This document shows positions 17,553-26,992 of a stretch of DNA of 35,973 nucleotides, piece by piece (within the stretch, counting starts at the first letter, position 1; every line of letters starts with the position of its first letter). The stretch spans positions 1-35,973 of the forward strand of contig JAFSHK010000041.1 of assembly GCA_017440375.1 (NCBI GenBank). The letters run 5' to 3'. The translations under genes were made by a program, and so were the position numbers. A model generated the notes under the pieces. The model worked only from the letters and a program-made list of their open reading frames with translations. It did no database searches and was not told the DNA's origin. The DNA is from Lachnospiraceae bacterium. GTDB lineage: Bacteria > Bacillota > Clostridia > Lachnospirales > Lachnospiraceae.

Positions 17553-17569
17553 TGTGTAATTTGTACACA
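17553..17569. promoter_or_regulatory. inverted repeat in the galactoside operon leader
   Basis: TGTGTA, ATTTG, TACACA: a perfect 6-5-6 inverted repeat about 25 bases downstream of the expected transcription start and about 80 bases before the binding-protein start. It could be a repressor or activator site or a small RNA hairpin; the ligand is unknown. Confidence 0.45.
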
Positions 17570-17599
17570 TTTGTTTACTTTCCTCTCGTCTATATGTGC

Positions 17600-17608
17600 A
17601 TTATACCA
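17600..17608 (-). promoter_or_regulatory. extended -10 promoter of the galactoside operon
   Basis: Minus strand TGG-TATAAT (-10 at 17600-17605) with TG one base upstream, an extended -10. No good -35 is present at the right distance (TACATA), which fits an activator-dependent promoter. An 8-bp inverted repeat, TTTTTGAT (17612-17619) with ATCAAAAA (17639-17646), brackets the -35 region. Confidence 0.65.
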
Positions 17609-17643
17609 ACATTTTTGATATATATGTATTCATAAGCAATCAA

Positions 17644-17689
17644 AAAAAGAGCAATTTCAACCATTTTAATGATTGAAATTGCTCTTTTT
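17644..17689 (-). terminator. terminator after the AraC-type regulator gene
   Basis: A 17-bp perfect stem (17644-17660 with 17673-17689; inner arm AGAGCAATTTCAA) around a 12-base loop, flanked by A and T runs so it can work on both strands. On the minus strand it ends the regulator transcript before the galactoside promoter. Confidence 0.9.
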
Positions 17690-17722
17690 AACAAAAATGC
17701 TTCTTTTTATTTATGCAAATTG

Positions 17723-18691
17723 CTACCATCCCTTCTTTGCAGACACTTTTAAGTTCAGCAATTTGCCTTCAAAGCTATTACTATTCTTTTTATATTGATA
17801 GGGTGAAGTCCCAATAATCTTGCGAAAATTACGATTAAACGTGGAAACCGTTGTATATCCTACCTTCACAGCCAACTCTTCCATCGAATAATGTGTCTTC
17901 TTCATAAGTTCACAGGCTTGCTGTATTCTCACTAAATTGATATATTCAACCGGAGTCATATTCATATATTCTACAAACAAACGCCTGAAATGAGTCTCAC
18001 TTAGATTACAACACGCCGCTAGCGTTTCCATGCGAATTTCTTCCATATACTGTTTTGTAATATAATCTAATGCTCCGGCTATATGGTAAATTCCGCTATG
18101 ATGCGTCATGTCCTCTGTTTTTTCTTCGCTGCTTAATGCTTTTTCTTTCTGTTCGTTCTTCCCCTTATCTTGTCTTGCTATGGCAATTACCAATGCCAAA
18201 AGCAATCCTTTGATACACTCTCGGGAGTAATTCTGACGATTTCTACATTCTTCCATAATCATGCGAACAATGCTGACCATCTCGTCATTTTCTCCTGCGT
18301 AAAAATGTTGTTCGTTTTCATTCACTAATTTGCCTATTTTTTCAACAAAAAATTTATTATCTGGATAGGTTTCATTCAGAATATCATCCGGTTCAAAAAA
18401 CAAATATTCCCAATAGCTTTTCGTATGCAATTTACTCTTCGTTGTATGCGGAAAATTCTTTGGGATAATAGTAAGCATTCCCGGTTCAAAGGGTACCACA
18501 ACATCATCAAAAATCATCTCCCCTTCCCCATCAATGCAATAGCCTATCTCACATAGGTTATGAAAATGCAACACATTAATATCATTCCCATACTCTCGAA
18601 TCCAACCGGAACCAAGTAGCGGCAAAACCATTTCCCCTTGCGGCACTTCATAAAAACGTAATTCTATTTCCTGTTTCTTTCTGGATGCCAT
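17723..18691 (-). CDS. AraC family transcriptional regulator, likely activator of the galactoside operon
   Basis: 322 residues. An N-terminal cupin-like sensing domain (about 30-110; HFHNLCEIGYCIDGEGEM, then FEPGMLTIIPKNFPHTT) is followed by a linker and a C-terminal pair of helix-turn-helix motifs (about 210-310), with AACCNLSETHFRRLFVEY and the signature VGYTTVSTFNRNFRKIIG plus SPYQYKK. Proteins of this layout bind a sugar with the cupin and activate transport genes. The start at 18691 has AGAGGA upstream. It directly precedes the binding-protein operon on the same strand, separated by a strong terminator, and that operon has a weak -35, so it is the obvious candidate regulator. The gene is 38 bases downstream of the membrane-protein gene and may be read from the XRE promoter. 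Confidence 0.93.
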   Translation of the reverse strand: MASRKKQEIELRFYEVPQGEMVLPLLGSGWIREYGNDINVLHFHNLCEIGYCIDGEGEMIFDDVVVPFEPGMLTIIPKNFPHTTKSKLHTKSYWEYLFFEPDDILNETYPDNKFFVEKIGKLVNENEQHFYAGENDEMVSIVRMIMEECRNRQNYSRECIKGLLLALVIAIARQDKGKNEQKEKALSSEEKTEDMTHHSGIYHIAGALDYITKQYMEEIRMETLAACCNLSETHFRRLFVEYMNMTPVEYINLVRIQQACELMKKTHYSMEELAVKVGYTTVSTFNRNFRKIIGTSPYQYKKNSNSFEGKLLNLKVSAKKGW

Positions 18692-18729
18692 AAAAATCCT
18701 CTCTCAAAATACACTTCTTACATTCCGTA

Positions 18730-19200
18730 CTATTCTTCCTCTTCCTGCTCTAATTTGGCCAATCTTTTCTTATATATCTGTGTCACACAAGTTAAGCATA
18801 TGAAAAGTACTGCAAATAATACTATTACATTCATAACAAATGTAGCAACAGCCGCTTCCACCGCCTGATAAGTACGATAATTTACAAGGGCAAGCACCAT
18901 TGCTGAAACAAAACTTGCCACGATGCTCAACAACAAGTTCGTTTTTGCATTTGCTTCTAATTTTCTGTCCCAGACACCAATTCGGATACTTCCTACCGCA
19001 ATGTAAATGGACAGACACATGAAAACAACCCACTCACCGACAAGTCTTTCGGTTCCCTCAAATCCAAAAATCAATAGTTGCACTATCATCACCGCTAACA
19101 GTCCCCAGAAGGCCAACCATGCACCATTGCGCTCTACGTGAAGTAATTTCTGCTCCTGCATTTCATCCAAATTGTTTTTCTTATTTCTTATCCTTCTCAT
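18730..19200 (-). CDS. small four-helix membrane protein paired with an XRE regulator
   Basis: 156 residues starting MRRIRNKKNNLDEMQEQKLL. The charged N terminus is followed by four hydrophobic segments (about 26-45, 55-72, 89-108 and 120-140 from this start), then a cytoplasmic tail KKRLAKLEQEEEE. No catalytic motif seen. I choose the ATG at 19200 because GGGAGG lies nine bases upstream; the ATG at 19227 has no ribosome site. It overlaps the end of the XRE gene by 20 bases, so the two are coupled. Pairs of a small XRE repressor and a multi-helix membrane protein of this type are common in Firmicutes, but the function is unknown; it resembles members of uncharacterised DUF families. Confidence 0.8.
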   Translation of the reverse strand: MRRIRNKKNNLDEMQEQKLLHVERNGAWLAFWGLLAVMIVQLLIFGFEGTERLVGEWVVFMCLSIYIAVGSIRIGVWDRKLEANAKTNLLLSIVASFVSAMVLALVNYRTYQAVEAAVATFVMNVIVLFAVLFICLTCVTQIYKKRLAKLEQEEEE

Positions 19201-19399
19201 CACTATCGACCTCCCAAAATAAATCATCTAATGTTTTTCCAAGTTCTTTACAGATTGCAATACATAATTTTAATGACGGATTATAATCTCCTGCCTCTAT
19301 CATGCCAATCGTCTGTCGCGTGACGCCGATTCTGTTTGCCAGTTCAATCTGTGAAATGTCCTGCTCAATTCTGGCAAATTTCATTTTTAGGTTTTTCAT
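19181..19399 (-). CDS. small XRE-family transcriptional regulator
   Basis: 72 residues, a single helix-turn-helix domain: MKNLKMKFARIEQDISQIEL, the recognition helix VTRQTIGMIEAG, then NPSLKLCIAICKELGKTLDDLF. This is the short YozG/YvaO-like class that usually controls its own operon. ATG at 19399 with GGAAGGAG seven bases upstream. Coupled to the membrane-protein gene by a 20-base overlap. Its promoter is strong and carries three similar ATATG-containing half-sites, suggesting self-repression. Confidence 0.92.
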   Translation of the reverse strand: MKNLKMKFARIEQDISQIELANRIGVTRQTIGMIEAGDYNPSLKLCIAICKELGKTLDDLFWEVDSDEKDKK

Positions 19400-19428
19400 A
19401 TGCTGTCTCCTTCCGTTGTTGTAAGCTT

Positions 19429-19457
19429 AGTATATGACTTCCTTTTGCATATGTCAA
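19429..19457 (-). promoter_or_regulatory. promoter of the XRE/membrane protein genes
   Basis: Minus strand TTGACA (19452-19457), 17 bases, TATACT (19429-19434): near consensus. On the plus strand three related 8-mers, TATATGAC (19431), CATATGTC (19449) and TATATGTT (19461), overlap the -10, the -35 and the base just upstream, which would suit a repressor binding in tandem. Confidence 0.8.
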
Positions 19458-19492
19458 TTATATGTTGCATTTATATTTTATTTTTTGCTTTT

Positions 19493-22400
19493 TCATGCCA
19501 ATCTGATTTCTTTCCCCAATCCAAAGGAATATATAATTTTCTCCGCAGTCTGAATTCCCTCTCCTGAAAATTTATACCCGGAAAGCTGCTCCAAGGCTTC
19601 CGCGTAATAATCCAACTGCACCTGATAACGCTTCACCAACTCCTGCGGTGTTTTTACAGCATCGGTTTTATAATCCAACACCACATAGCTTCCGTTTTCC
19701 TCAAAGAATACGTCAATAATTCCCTGAATCAAAACCGTTTCTTCCGCAGGAAATGTCTCACTCAGACGATTCGCCGGAAGTCCTAACACAAACGGCTGCT
19801 CTTTATAAAGCTTGCCCATGCTGTCCGCTTCTGCCATTCGCCTTGCTACATCGCTCTGCAAGAAAAGCACAAGCTTTGGAATCGAAACTGCTTGATAATA
19901 GGCTTTGGAAAGAGTTCCGTTTTGTAACATCTGCTCTAATGCACCTTGTACCATATTTTTCATTTGTTGCGTATCGGCTGTATTCATTGCAAGCAGCAAT
20001 TTAAAATCAAACAATTCCATGACTTTATGAAATGCACTACCACGGTCGGTTCCGCTAACTGTTTCTTCCTGCTTGATAAATTTGGGCAAATACGGAACAA
20101 TCGGCTCCTCTTCATATAGAGAAAAAGCAAATTCCTGTTCCTCCTGCATGCCGGCTTTCTTAAGCTCTGACACAGTTGTCTTCGTATACAGTTTGCTTAG
20201 ATGTTCATACGGATATTGATAAGCAAATTTATCTGCCATTTTCCGCAACAACACTTGGTCAATATCTTTTTCTTTATCAGACAAGCGTAATCTTTGTTTT
20301 GCTACTTCTCGTCCGATTGCTTCTTTCATCTGACCTTCCATCATATCTTCCAATCCGATGATAGATATCGCCAATTTCATCTCTTCCTCATAAAACTCAT
20401 TTGCTCTTACCGCACTGACTCCATAAGCTTCCCAAATTTCATCAAAGCATTTGTTTCTGGCTGCTGCCAAAAGCATGACATCCAAAAAACTCCCCATCTG
20501 CAAAAGCATATCATAAGAAAAAGTCCGTTCTTTCATCCCCTGCACGATTTGTAGCGACGCAATCTTTTTCTCCGGATTTTTAAATGCACCTGTCAATATC
20601 AACTTCTCTTTGGCTCTCGTCATAGCGACATACAAAATACGCAGTTCTTCTGCCAGATTATCCTGTCGCAGCTTCGCAGCAATGAAGTTCCGTCGAATAT
20701 TACGACTGGTTATTCGCTCTTTGGGATTGACATAGTCTACACCGATTCCCAAATCCACATCCATTACAAGATGCTCGTTCGTATCCCGATTGTTAAATCC
20801 TTTTGCAAGTCCTGCCACGATACAAACCGGGAACTCCAGACCTTTACTCTTATGAATGCTCATAATTCGTACTACATCCGCATTTTCATCTTGTAGATTT
20901 GCTTCTCCATAATCCACATCATATTTTTCCAACTGCTCAATATAACGTAGAAAATGATACAAACCATAATAGCTTGTTTTCTCATAATCAGATGCCTTCA
21001 CAAGCAGCATCTCCACATTGGCACGTCGCCTGTTACCGCTCGGTCTGGCTGCCACATAAGACAGATAAGCATATTCACGGATTATTGTCTGTAACAGTTC
21101 ATGTACCGGCATATAAATAGCCAATTCACGGTAATTCTCTATTTTAGATAAAAAGGTTTTCAGTTTCTGTTGCAGTTCTTTATCGTCTATACTTGCCATT
21201 TTCACATATTCCGTGACCGCATCGTACAGATACCGTTTCTTCGGAAATGCCGCTTTCACAGTCGCAATCTCTTCCTCTGTGAAACCACCAAAATAAGAAT
21301 GTAACACACCATAAAACGAAATATCCTGCAATGGATTGTCCAACACGCGAAGGAAATGTAACAGCTCCTGCACTTCACTCGCCGCAAAATATCCGGTCTT
21401 AGAAGTTACATGCACCGGAATTCCTTCTTCTTCCAAAACCTGCTTAAACGCTTCATCCCATCCCGTTGTTGTCCGAAGCAAAATTACAATATCTTTGTAG
21501 CTTACTTTCCGAAGTGCTCCACTTTCTTTATCCGTCACCTGAAAAGAAGCCATAAGCTGTTTGATTTTCTCTGCAATTCCTCTGGCTTCTTCTATCTCTC
21601 GGAACAAAATAAGCTCTGTATTATTTCCAACCTGCACTACATTATGGCAATTCCCTTCCGGACAATCATCTTCCTTATAACCAGTCTCCGGATAAACGGC
21701 TCCCGGATACAAGGCTGCCGCATCATCATACTCAATACCACCAAGCTCCGGTCTCATCATCTGAGCAAAAACAGCATTCGTAGACGTTAACACCTCTTCT
21801 CTGCTTCGGAAGTTTTTGTGCAAGTCAATTCGCAAAGTATCTTTACCCTCTTCTATTTTGTAAGTATTATATTTCTCCAGAAACAGTTCCGGTCTTGCCA
21901 GACGAAACTTATAAATACTCTGTTTCACATCCCCAACCATAAAGCGATTGAAGTCTCCCTCTTCTTCACCGGAAATGGCTGATAATAAATACTCCTGTAC
22001 CAGATTGCTGTCCTGATACTCGTCAATTAAAATCTCATTAAAATGACTTCTATATTCTAATGCCGTATCAGTCGGTACAAAACTGCCATCTTCTTTTTTT
22101 TCCAATAAAATAGAAAGTGCAAAATGCTCCATGTCATCGAAATCAATCAGATTCTTAGCCCGTTTCGTTTCTTCGAATTTTTCCTGAAAAAGCAATGTCA
22201 AATCCACCAATGCACAGACTGCATCTTGACACACTTCCATCTGCCTTTTTATTTCCTCTTCTGAACAAGAAAAATAATCCTTCTGCATCTTCTGCAACTG
22301 CTCTTTGATGTCTGTTCTGGTATTCTTCACCAGTTCTCTCTTCATCGTCGAAACTGTTTCATCCTTTTTGGACGGAAGCCTGCCAAATGCCAGATTTTCA

Positions 22401-23215
22401 AATGCAACATAACGTTCTTCATAAGTCTTAGCTGCCACTAATTTCTCCAGCTTTTCTTTCTCACTTTCCAGAAGTTCTCCGTACATATATGGCCCATCCG
22501 GTTCTTCGCAGATGGCAATACAACGACTCATCCGTTCACTCGCCCCCTGCAACAACATCCCCGTACTTTTCATCAACTCCTGCATCCACGAAGTCTGCAT
22601 AATGGAATCTGGTATTTGATAATCCGCTTTTCGTGCCTGCAACCATTCCTTGGGAAACGGATAACTCATGGCAAAGTCATATAATTTCAAAACGGCATCT
22701 TCTACCGCCTTGTCTCTACTGCCGGTACTGAAATATTCCATACATTGTAAAAAGGTTTCATCACCTTGTTTATAACATTGCTCTAATACATCGCTTAGCA
22801 CATCCTGCCTAAGTAACTTCAATTCCCCTTCATCACCAATCCGAAAACCAGGATCTAAGCCGATTGTGTGAAAATGATTCCGAATCACAAACAGACAAAA
22901 GCTATCAATCGTTGTAATCTGCGCATTATGCAAAAGCGCGGACTGGCGTTGTAAATGCTCATTCTCGGGTTCTTTCACCAATTTAGCCCCAATGGCATTG
23001 CTGATTCGTTCACGCATTTCTGCTGCTGCCGCATTCGTAAAAGTCACCACAAGAAGACGGTCAATATCCACCGGGTGTTCCCCGTCACTGACCATCTTCA
23101 CAATTCGCTCTACCAAAACTGCGGTCTTACCGGAACCGGCTGCCGCCGATACTAATAAATTACAGCCATGCGTATCGATTACTTTCTGTTGTTCGTTTGT
23201 AAATGAAACGCTCAT
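19493..23215 (-). CDS. addA: ATP-dependent helicase/nuclease subunit A (AddA)
   Basis: AddA with AddB resects double-strand breaks for RecA-dependent repair; it is the Gram-positive counterpart of RecBCD. 1240 residues, the family's normal length. UvrD-like helicase: Q motif FTNEQQKVI, Walker A AAAGSGKT (Lys30), motif II DEYQDS (Asp398, Glu399), motif III VGDVKQSIYKFR, motif V IMSIHKSKGLEFP and motif VI LRILYVAMTRAKEKL. The C-terminal RecB-type nuclease has VLDYKTD (Asp1181, Lys1183) and a distal QLDYYAEAL motif. Both active sites look intact. Its ATG overlaps the stop of addB by four bases (ATGA), so the subunits are translationally coupled. Confidence 0.97.
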   Translation of the reverse strand: MSVSFTNEQQKVIDTHGCNLLVSAAAGSGKTAVLVERIVKMVSDGEHPVDIDRLLVVTFTNAAAAEMRERISNAIGAKLVKEPENEHLQRQSALLHNAQITTIDSFCLFVIRNHFHTIGLDPGFRIGDEGELKLLRQDVLSDVLEQCYKQGDETFLQCMEYFSTGSRDKAVEDAVLKLYDFAMSYPFPKEWLQARKADYQIPDSIMQTSWMQELMKSTGMLLQGASERMSRCIAICEEPDGPYMYGELLESEKEKLEKLVAAKTYEERYVAFENLAFGRLPSKKDETVSTMKRELVKNTRTDIKEQLQKMQKDYFSCSEEEIKRQMEVCQDAVCALVDLTLLFQEKFEETKRAKNLIDFDDMEHFALSILLEKKEDGSFVPTDTALEYRSHFNEILIDEYQDSNLVQEYLLSAISGEEEGDFNRFMVGDVKQSIYKFRLARPELFLEKYNTYKIEEGKDTLRIDLHKNFRSREEVLTSTNAVFAQMMRPELGGIEYDDAAALYPGAVYPETGYKEDDCPEGNCHNVVQVGNNTELILFREIEEARGIAEKIKQLMASFQVTDKESGALRKVSYKDIVILLRTTTGWDEAFKQVLEEEGIPVHVTSKTGYFAASEVQELLHFLRVLDNPLQDISFYGVLHSYFGGFTEEEIATVKAAFPKKRYLYDAVTEYVKMASIDDKELQQKLKTFLSKIENYRELAIYMPVHELLQTIIREYAYLSYVAARPSGNRRRANVEMLLVKASDYEKTSYYGLYHFLRYIEQLEKYDVDYGEANLQDENADVVRIMSIHKSKGLEFPVCIVAGLAKGFNNRDTNEHLVMDVDLGIGVDYVNPKERITSRNIRRNFIAAKLRQDNLAEELRILYVAMTRAKEKLILTGAFKNPEKKIASLQIVQGMKERTFSYDMLLQMGSFLDVMLLAAARNKCFDEIWEAYGVSAVRANEFYEEEMKLAISIIGLEDMMEGQMKEAIGREVAKQRLRLSDKEKDIDQVLLRKMADKFAYQYPYEHLSKLYTKTTVSELKKAGMQEEQEFAFSLYEEEPIVPYLPKFIKQEETVSGTDRGSAFHKVMELFDFKLLLAMNTADTQQMKNMVQGALEQMLQNGTLSKAYYQAVSIPKLVLFLQSDVARRMAEADSMGKLYKEQPFVLGLPANRLSETFPAEETVLIQGIIDVFFEENGSYVVLDYKTDAVKTPQELVKRYQVQLDYYAEALEQLSGYKFSGEGIQTAEKIIYSFGLGKEIRLA

Positions 23216-26200
23216 CTTTCCTCCATCGCCTCTTCCATCGCGCCGATTGCTTCTTCTTGCGAAAGCTTCTCTAATTCCCTCAATTCATATCCTGCAATTT
23301 CTGTATCATACCCACACACACTTTTGTACGCGCAGTAAGTACACGCACTATTTCCGTTCTGTTCACACGGATTGACCGCAATGTTTCCCTGCAAAATACC
23401 AGTTCCAAGTTCTTTTATTTTATAGTTTACATAATTCGAAACCGTTTCCATGTCTTTTTCACTTATGACACTGGAGTAAGCAGAGAACGAACCGTCCTTT
23501 TTCCGCTCAATCGGAAGAATATCCGACTTATCCGAGAACTCTCCGTCGAGCAAACTGACGACTCTGTCGTTTTCATTGACCATGCCGGTCATCTTTAATT
23601 CCTGCAATAATTTTTGATTCAACTGTTCCGGTGTCAGCCGCTGGCCATCCTCTATCATAGGGTCTGCTATATGATAATACAGCATGGCTGCCGGAACGAC
23701 TTTTTTGTCCGGATATTTCTTTTTCTCAATCTCGACTGCCGCATTCATATAAACTACTAACTGTAATTGTAATCCATAATACAACGCTGCCAAATCAAAT
23801 TTTCGAGTCCCGGACTTATAATCGATTACCTTCACATAAACGGTATCCTCATCCTCACAAGTGTCAATTCGGTCAATTCTACCACGCAATCGCATTTTTT
23901 CCTCTCCGGTCAGCGCAATGTTCACTGCATCCAAATCCTCTAACATAGAGAAAGACATCTCAAAATGTTCCGGCAAAAAAGAGCCCTTTCGAAGTTGTGT
24001 CTGCAAGGTCTGTATTGTCCTGTTTAAAATACGTTTGATACGCTGTAATAGATATTGATTTCTGGCACTACTGAATAAAATGGTTTCCCCATACGTTACT
24101 GCATATGCTTCTATTGCCTCATCTAAAATCTGTTCACCGACTTCTTTGGGAAAATCAAACCATGTATAATGATGTTCTTTTAACTTATCTGCAAATAACT
24201 CTAATACACCGTGAAACACATTTCCCATGTCTACATCTTCAAAACTGTATTCTTCTCTTTCCTTGAGCAAAAGTCCATATTGTAGAAAATGAGCATAGGC
24301 ACATGCCGCATATTTCTCCAGACGACTGACACTGTTTTGCAGCATACTGCCATACAAAGCTCTTGTGACCTGTCCGGATAACGGGTTATCGTGGTACTGA
24401 TAAAATGCAGTATCTAACAATTGGTCTATCTGATCTTTATAAGCAGGATTTTTATGATAACTGTGGTAAAAAGTAAATAACTTTTTCTCTTCATCCTGCT
24501 CCAGTCTATTCGCCGCATACTCCCGCAGCAAGTCAGTAAAAAGAGTCACTCCATCATCACCACTTGCCAACTGTTCCTCCACAGGTAACAGCTCCGGTCT
24601 CTCTATCGTAAGCGTAGGGAATAACTTCTGCATTACATCAATCAGATAAGCCGGCCGCATACTTTTACCATCATTACCAATCTTCGCATAAGACAAATAC
24701 AAACGTTCAGACGGCTTCGTCATGTTCAAATACAGATAAAAACGCTGAATATACATCTGCTGCCTTGGTGTTGGTGCAAGTTCCCAACCTGATTCCTGCA
24801 AAAACTCTCTGTCGATGTCGGAAATAATACCTCCACCCCCACTTCCTTTTGGAATATTTCCATCATTGATTCCCATGAAAAAGAGTATCTTTACTTGCTT
24901 TAATCTGGTTCTTTCAATATCACCAATAACAATTCTATCCACATTCTGCGGAATCGTTCCTACCGTAATTTCTGCAAAACCAGCATCCAGTATTTCCGAA
25001 AACTCCTGCAATTCCATTTCTTCTTCCCGCAAAAGACCTTCTATCTGATCTAACAAATCGATGACAAATCCATAAATCTGTCCATATTCCTTTGCTCTTG
25101 CCAAATCACCTTCTGCCTGAAACTTCTGTTCAAAACGACTCAGTTTCTGCTGCAGTTCATTTTGTACCAAAAATTCATATACTGACCGCACCAGTTCTCC
25201 GGTTGTCTTACGTTCAACCAGCAATGGTGCAAGCTGCTGCAACAATTTTTCACGCATTTCATTATAAAGCGCAAGTGCAGCAATTCCATTTTCTCCATCT
25301 TCTTCCTTATACACAAACTGATTGCTCCACTGTTTCTTTCCACGAATTCCAAAACGGCGGATATAGTTCTCTAATCGGTCAATATTCGTTCGCTCAAAAT
25401 CACACAGCCCGGTACGCATATAATGAAACACCGCATCTCTGCTAAAATCCTGCAACACAATCTGCAATGCACTACGAATATACTCGGCAAAGGGATTCGC
25501 TAAAATCCCTCTCGTTCTATCCATATAAATCGGTATTCCGAACTTCGCAAATTCCTCTTCTATATCATTTCCATAGGTTTCCATGTTCCCTGTTACAACC
25601 GCAATATCCCGATAGTGTAAAGCCTCTTCCGCCTGCCCCTCAAGCAATCGTCTGATTTCTATACAGATCTGACGCACTTCCTCCTTGGGCGTAGATGCCT
25701 CAATCATACGGATACGTTCCATCTTTTCTTCATAAGACTGTATCGGATAACGAAACAGACTTCTTTCCAAATGGGAAAGTTCCGGATTCTCTACGAATCG
25801 TGGCGCTCTGTCCTGTATTTTTTCCTCATAAAGCACTGCCGGAAGAATCCCAACTCCTGCTTGGTCTGCCAATCGCTTCATATCCGCAATCGTTTTTTTA
25901 CTCAGATGAAAAAGCTTCTGTTCCCCATCCATCTGATATGGATTGTCTTTTGTGTCAATAGTAATTGTTACAATAACTCTATCAGTTAATCGCATTAATT
26001 CCTGAATCACTCGATTCTGTATCGGCGTAAATCCGGTAAATCCGTCAAAAGCAATCACACTATCTTTAATAATTTGAGATTTCGGTAATGCTTCTCGCAG
26101 TCTGTCTAACGTTTCTTCTGTCGTAATGAATTTTTGATCAATATAAGATAGAAATCCCTTGTATAATACTTCAAGGTCTTTTAACTTATAACAAAGTGCG

Positions 26201-26649
26201 CCTCTCTTCTGCGCAAAATTGACCAGTTCTGAAAGCTCATTCACACCAATTCCATACTGCATAAACTCAGAAATAGCAGATTTCACTTCATGGATATAGC
26301 CAATTTTATGCAGATGCTTTCCAATAACAGTAAGTTTGGACTGCTCTTCTTCTGCTATCTTTCGCAGAATCAGACTTTTTCCCGTATCATCCAGAACCGG
26401 AATATCTTCATAACCGACTTCTTCCAGAATTCGATGCGTCAATCTGCCAAAGCTAAGTACATCAATATTCATAATTCCTTTATTCGGATGCTCCACAACC
26501 AAATCCATCTGTGTCTGCATGGTAAACTGGTCCGGCACAATCAACAAAAAGTTGCGTTCCGGCTCTTTTAACGATGCCTGTATAATATCTTCATGTAATT
26601 TTCTGCTCTTTCCGGCTCCCGAAGTGCCGAAGTAAAATTGAAGTGCCAC
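23212..26649 (-). CDS. addB: ATP-dependent helicase/nuclease subunit B (AddB)
   Basis: Second subunit of the AddAB repair complex. 1145 residues. Walker A GTSGAGKS (Lys14), which in AddB supports Chi-dependent function rather than full helicase activity; a RecB-like nuclease with VIDYKSG (Asp943, Lys945); and the cysteines for the 4Fe-4S cluster that staples the nuclease domain: Cys783 in YAACAYAHF and Cys1103, Cys1106 and Cys1112 in CTYCAYKSVC. The start is GTG at 26649 with AAGGAG six or seven bases upstream. It follows the small gene at 26664 by 14 bases and overlaps addA by four bases. Confidence 0.97.
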   Translation of the reverse strand: MALQFYFGTSGAGKSRKLHEDIIQASLKEPERNFLLIVPDQFTMQTQMDLVVEHPNKGIMNIDVLSFGRLTHRILEEVGYEDIPVLDDTGKSLILRKIAEEEQSKLTVIGKHLHKIGYIHEVKSAISEFMQYGIGVNELSELVNFAQKRGALCYKLKDLEVLYKGFLSYIDQKFITTEETLDRLREALPKSQIIKDSVIAFDGFTGFTPIQNRVIQELMRLTDRVIVTITIDTKDNPYQMDGEQKLFHLSKKTIADMKRLADQAGVGILPAVLYEEKIQDRAPRFVENPELSHLERSLFRYPIQSYEEKMERIRMIEASTPKEEVRQICIEIRRLLEGQAEEALHYRDIAVVTGNMETYGNDIEEEFAKFGIPIYMDRTRGILANPFAEYIRSALQIVLQDFSRDAVFHYMRTGLCDFERTNIDRLENYIRRFGIRGKKQWSNQFVYKEEDGENGIAALALYNEMREKLLQQLAPLLVERKTTGELVRSVYEFLVQNELQQKLSRFEQKFQAEGDLARAKEYGQIYGFVIDLLDQIEGLLREEEMELQEFSEILDAGFAEITVGTIPQNVDRIVIGDIERTRLKQVKILFFMGINDGNIPKGSGGGGIISDIDREFLQESGWELAPTPRQQMYIQRFYLYLNMTKPSERLYLSYAKIGNDGKSMRPAYLIDVMQKLFPTLTIERPELLPVEEQLASGDDGVTLFTDLLREYAANRLEQDEEKKLFTFYHSYHKNPAYKDQIDQLLDTAFYQYHDNPLSGQVTRALYGSMLQNSVSRLEKYAACAYAHFLQYGLLLKEREEYSFEDVDMGNVFHGVLELFADKLKEHHYTWFDFPKEVGEQILDEAIEAYAVTYGETILFSSARNQYLLQRIKRILNRTIQTLQTQLRKGSFLPEHFEMSFSMLEDLDAVNIALTGEEKMRLRGRIDRIDTCEDEDTVYVKVIDYKSGTRKFDLAALYYGLQLQLVVYMNAAVEIEKKKYPDKKVVPAAMLYYHIADPMIEDGQRLTPEQLNQKLLQELKMTGMVNENDRVVSLLDGEFSDKSDILPIERKKDGSFSAYSSVISEKDMETVSNYVNYKIKELGTGILQGNIAVNPCEQNGNSACTYCAYKSVCGYDTEIAGYELRELEKLSQEEAIGAMEEAMEER

Positions 26650-26663
26650 TTTTTTCTCCTTCT

Positions 26664-26927
26664 TTATTGCTCCGTTCTCTGATTCAACATCTGCGCTCTT
26701 TTCGCCATCATAACAGCCAGTATATCCTTTGCCTGTCTTGCCTGCTTATGAAGCACACATTGCCTGATATTCGTAAGCTGTCTCACAAATGCATCCAACT
26801 CCAGTTCCTGTGCTGTCTTTTGCATGCGCTGTACCGTCATCGCTGCCACTTGCCAGTTTTTGTGATTGATTGCCTGCCCCAATTTCATAAAATCATAGCT
26901 TCTAAGAAAAGAGATTTCTTTTTCCAC
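26664..26927 (-). CDS. small hypothetical protein at the head of the addBA operon
   Basis: 87 residues, not recognised. It is almost entirely helical, charged and without a signal peptide: MEKEISFLRSYDFMKLGQAI, then QVAAMTVQRMQKTAQELELD and a basic C-terminal half. Length and helix spacing suggest a small helical bundle or coiled coil. GTG start at 26927 with AGGAGG eight bases upstream. It ends 14 bases before addB, so it is probably co-transcribed and may have a link to AddAB, but no such role is known to me. Alternatives are a leader gene of no relation. Confidence 0.75.
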   Translation of the reverse strand: MEKEISFLRSYDFMKLGQAINHKNWQVAAMTVQRMQKTAQELELDAFVRQLTNIRQCVLHKQARQAKDILAVMMAKRAQMLNQRTEQ

Positions 26928-26964
26928 GCCGATTGCCTCCTAAAATATAACTAACATTTATTTT

Positions 26965-26992
26965 ATCATATCATCCTCTGAACTTTATACAA
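26965..26992 (-). promoter_or_regulatory. possible promoter of the small gene-addB-addA operon
   Basis: Minus strand TTGTAT (26987-26992), 16 bases, TATGAT (26965-26970). Moderate match only; the -35 lies in the last codons of the Rpn-type pseudogene. Confidence 0.4.

Noticed and set aside
21410-21790. 126-codon plus-strand frame in addA
   Set aside because: Antisense to helicase motifs of AddA; no signal of its own.
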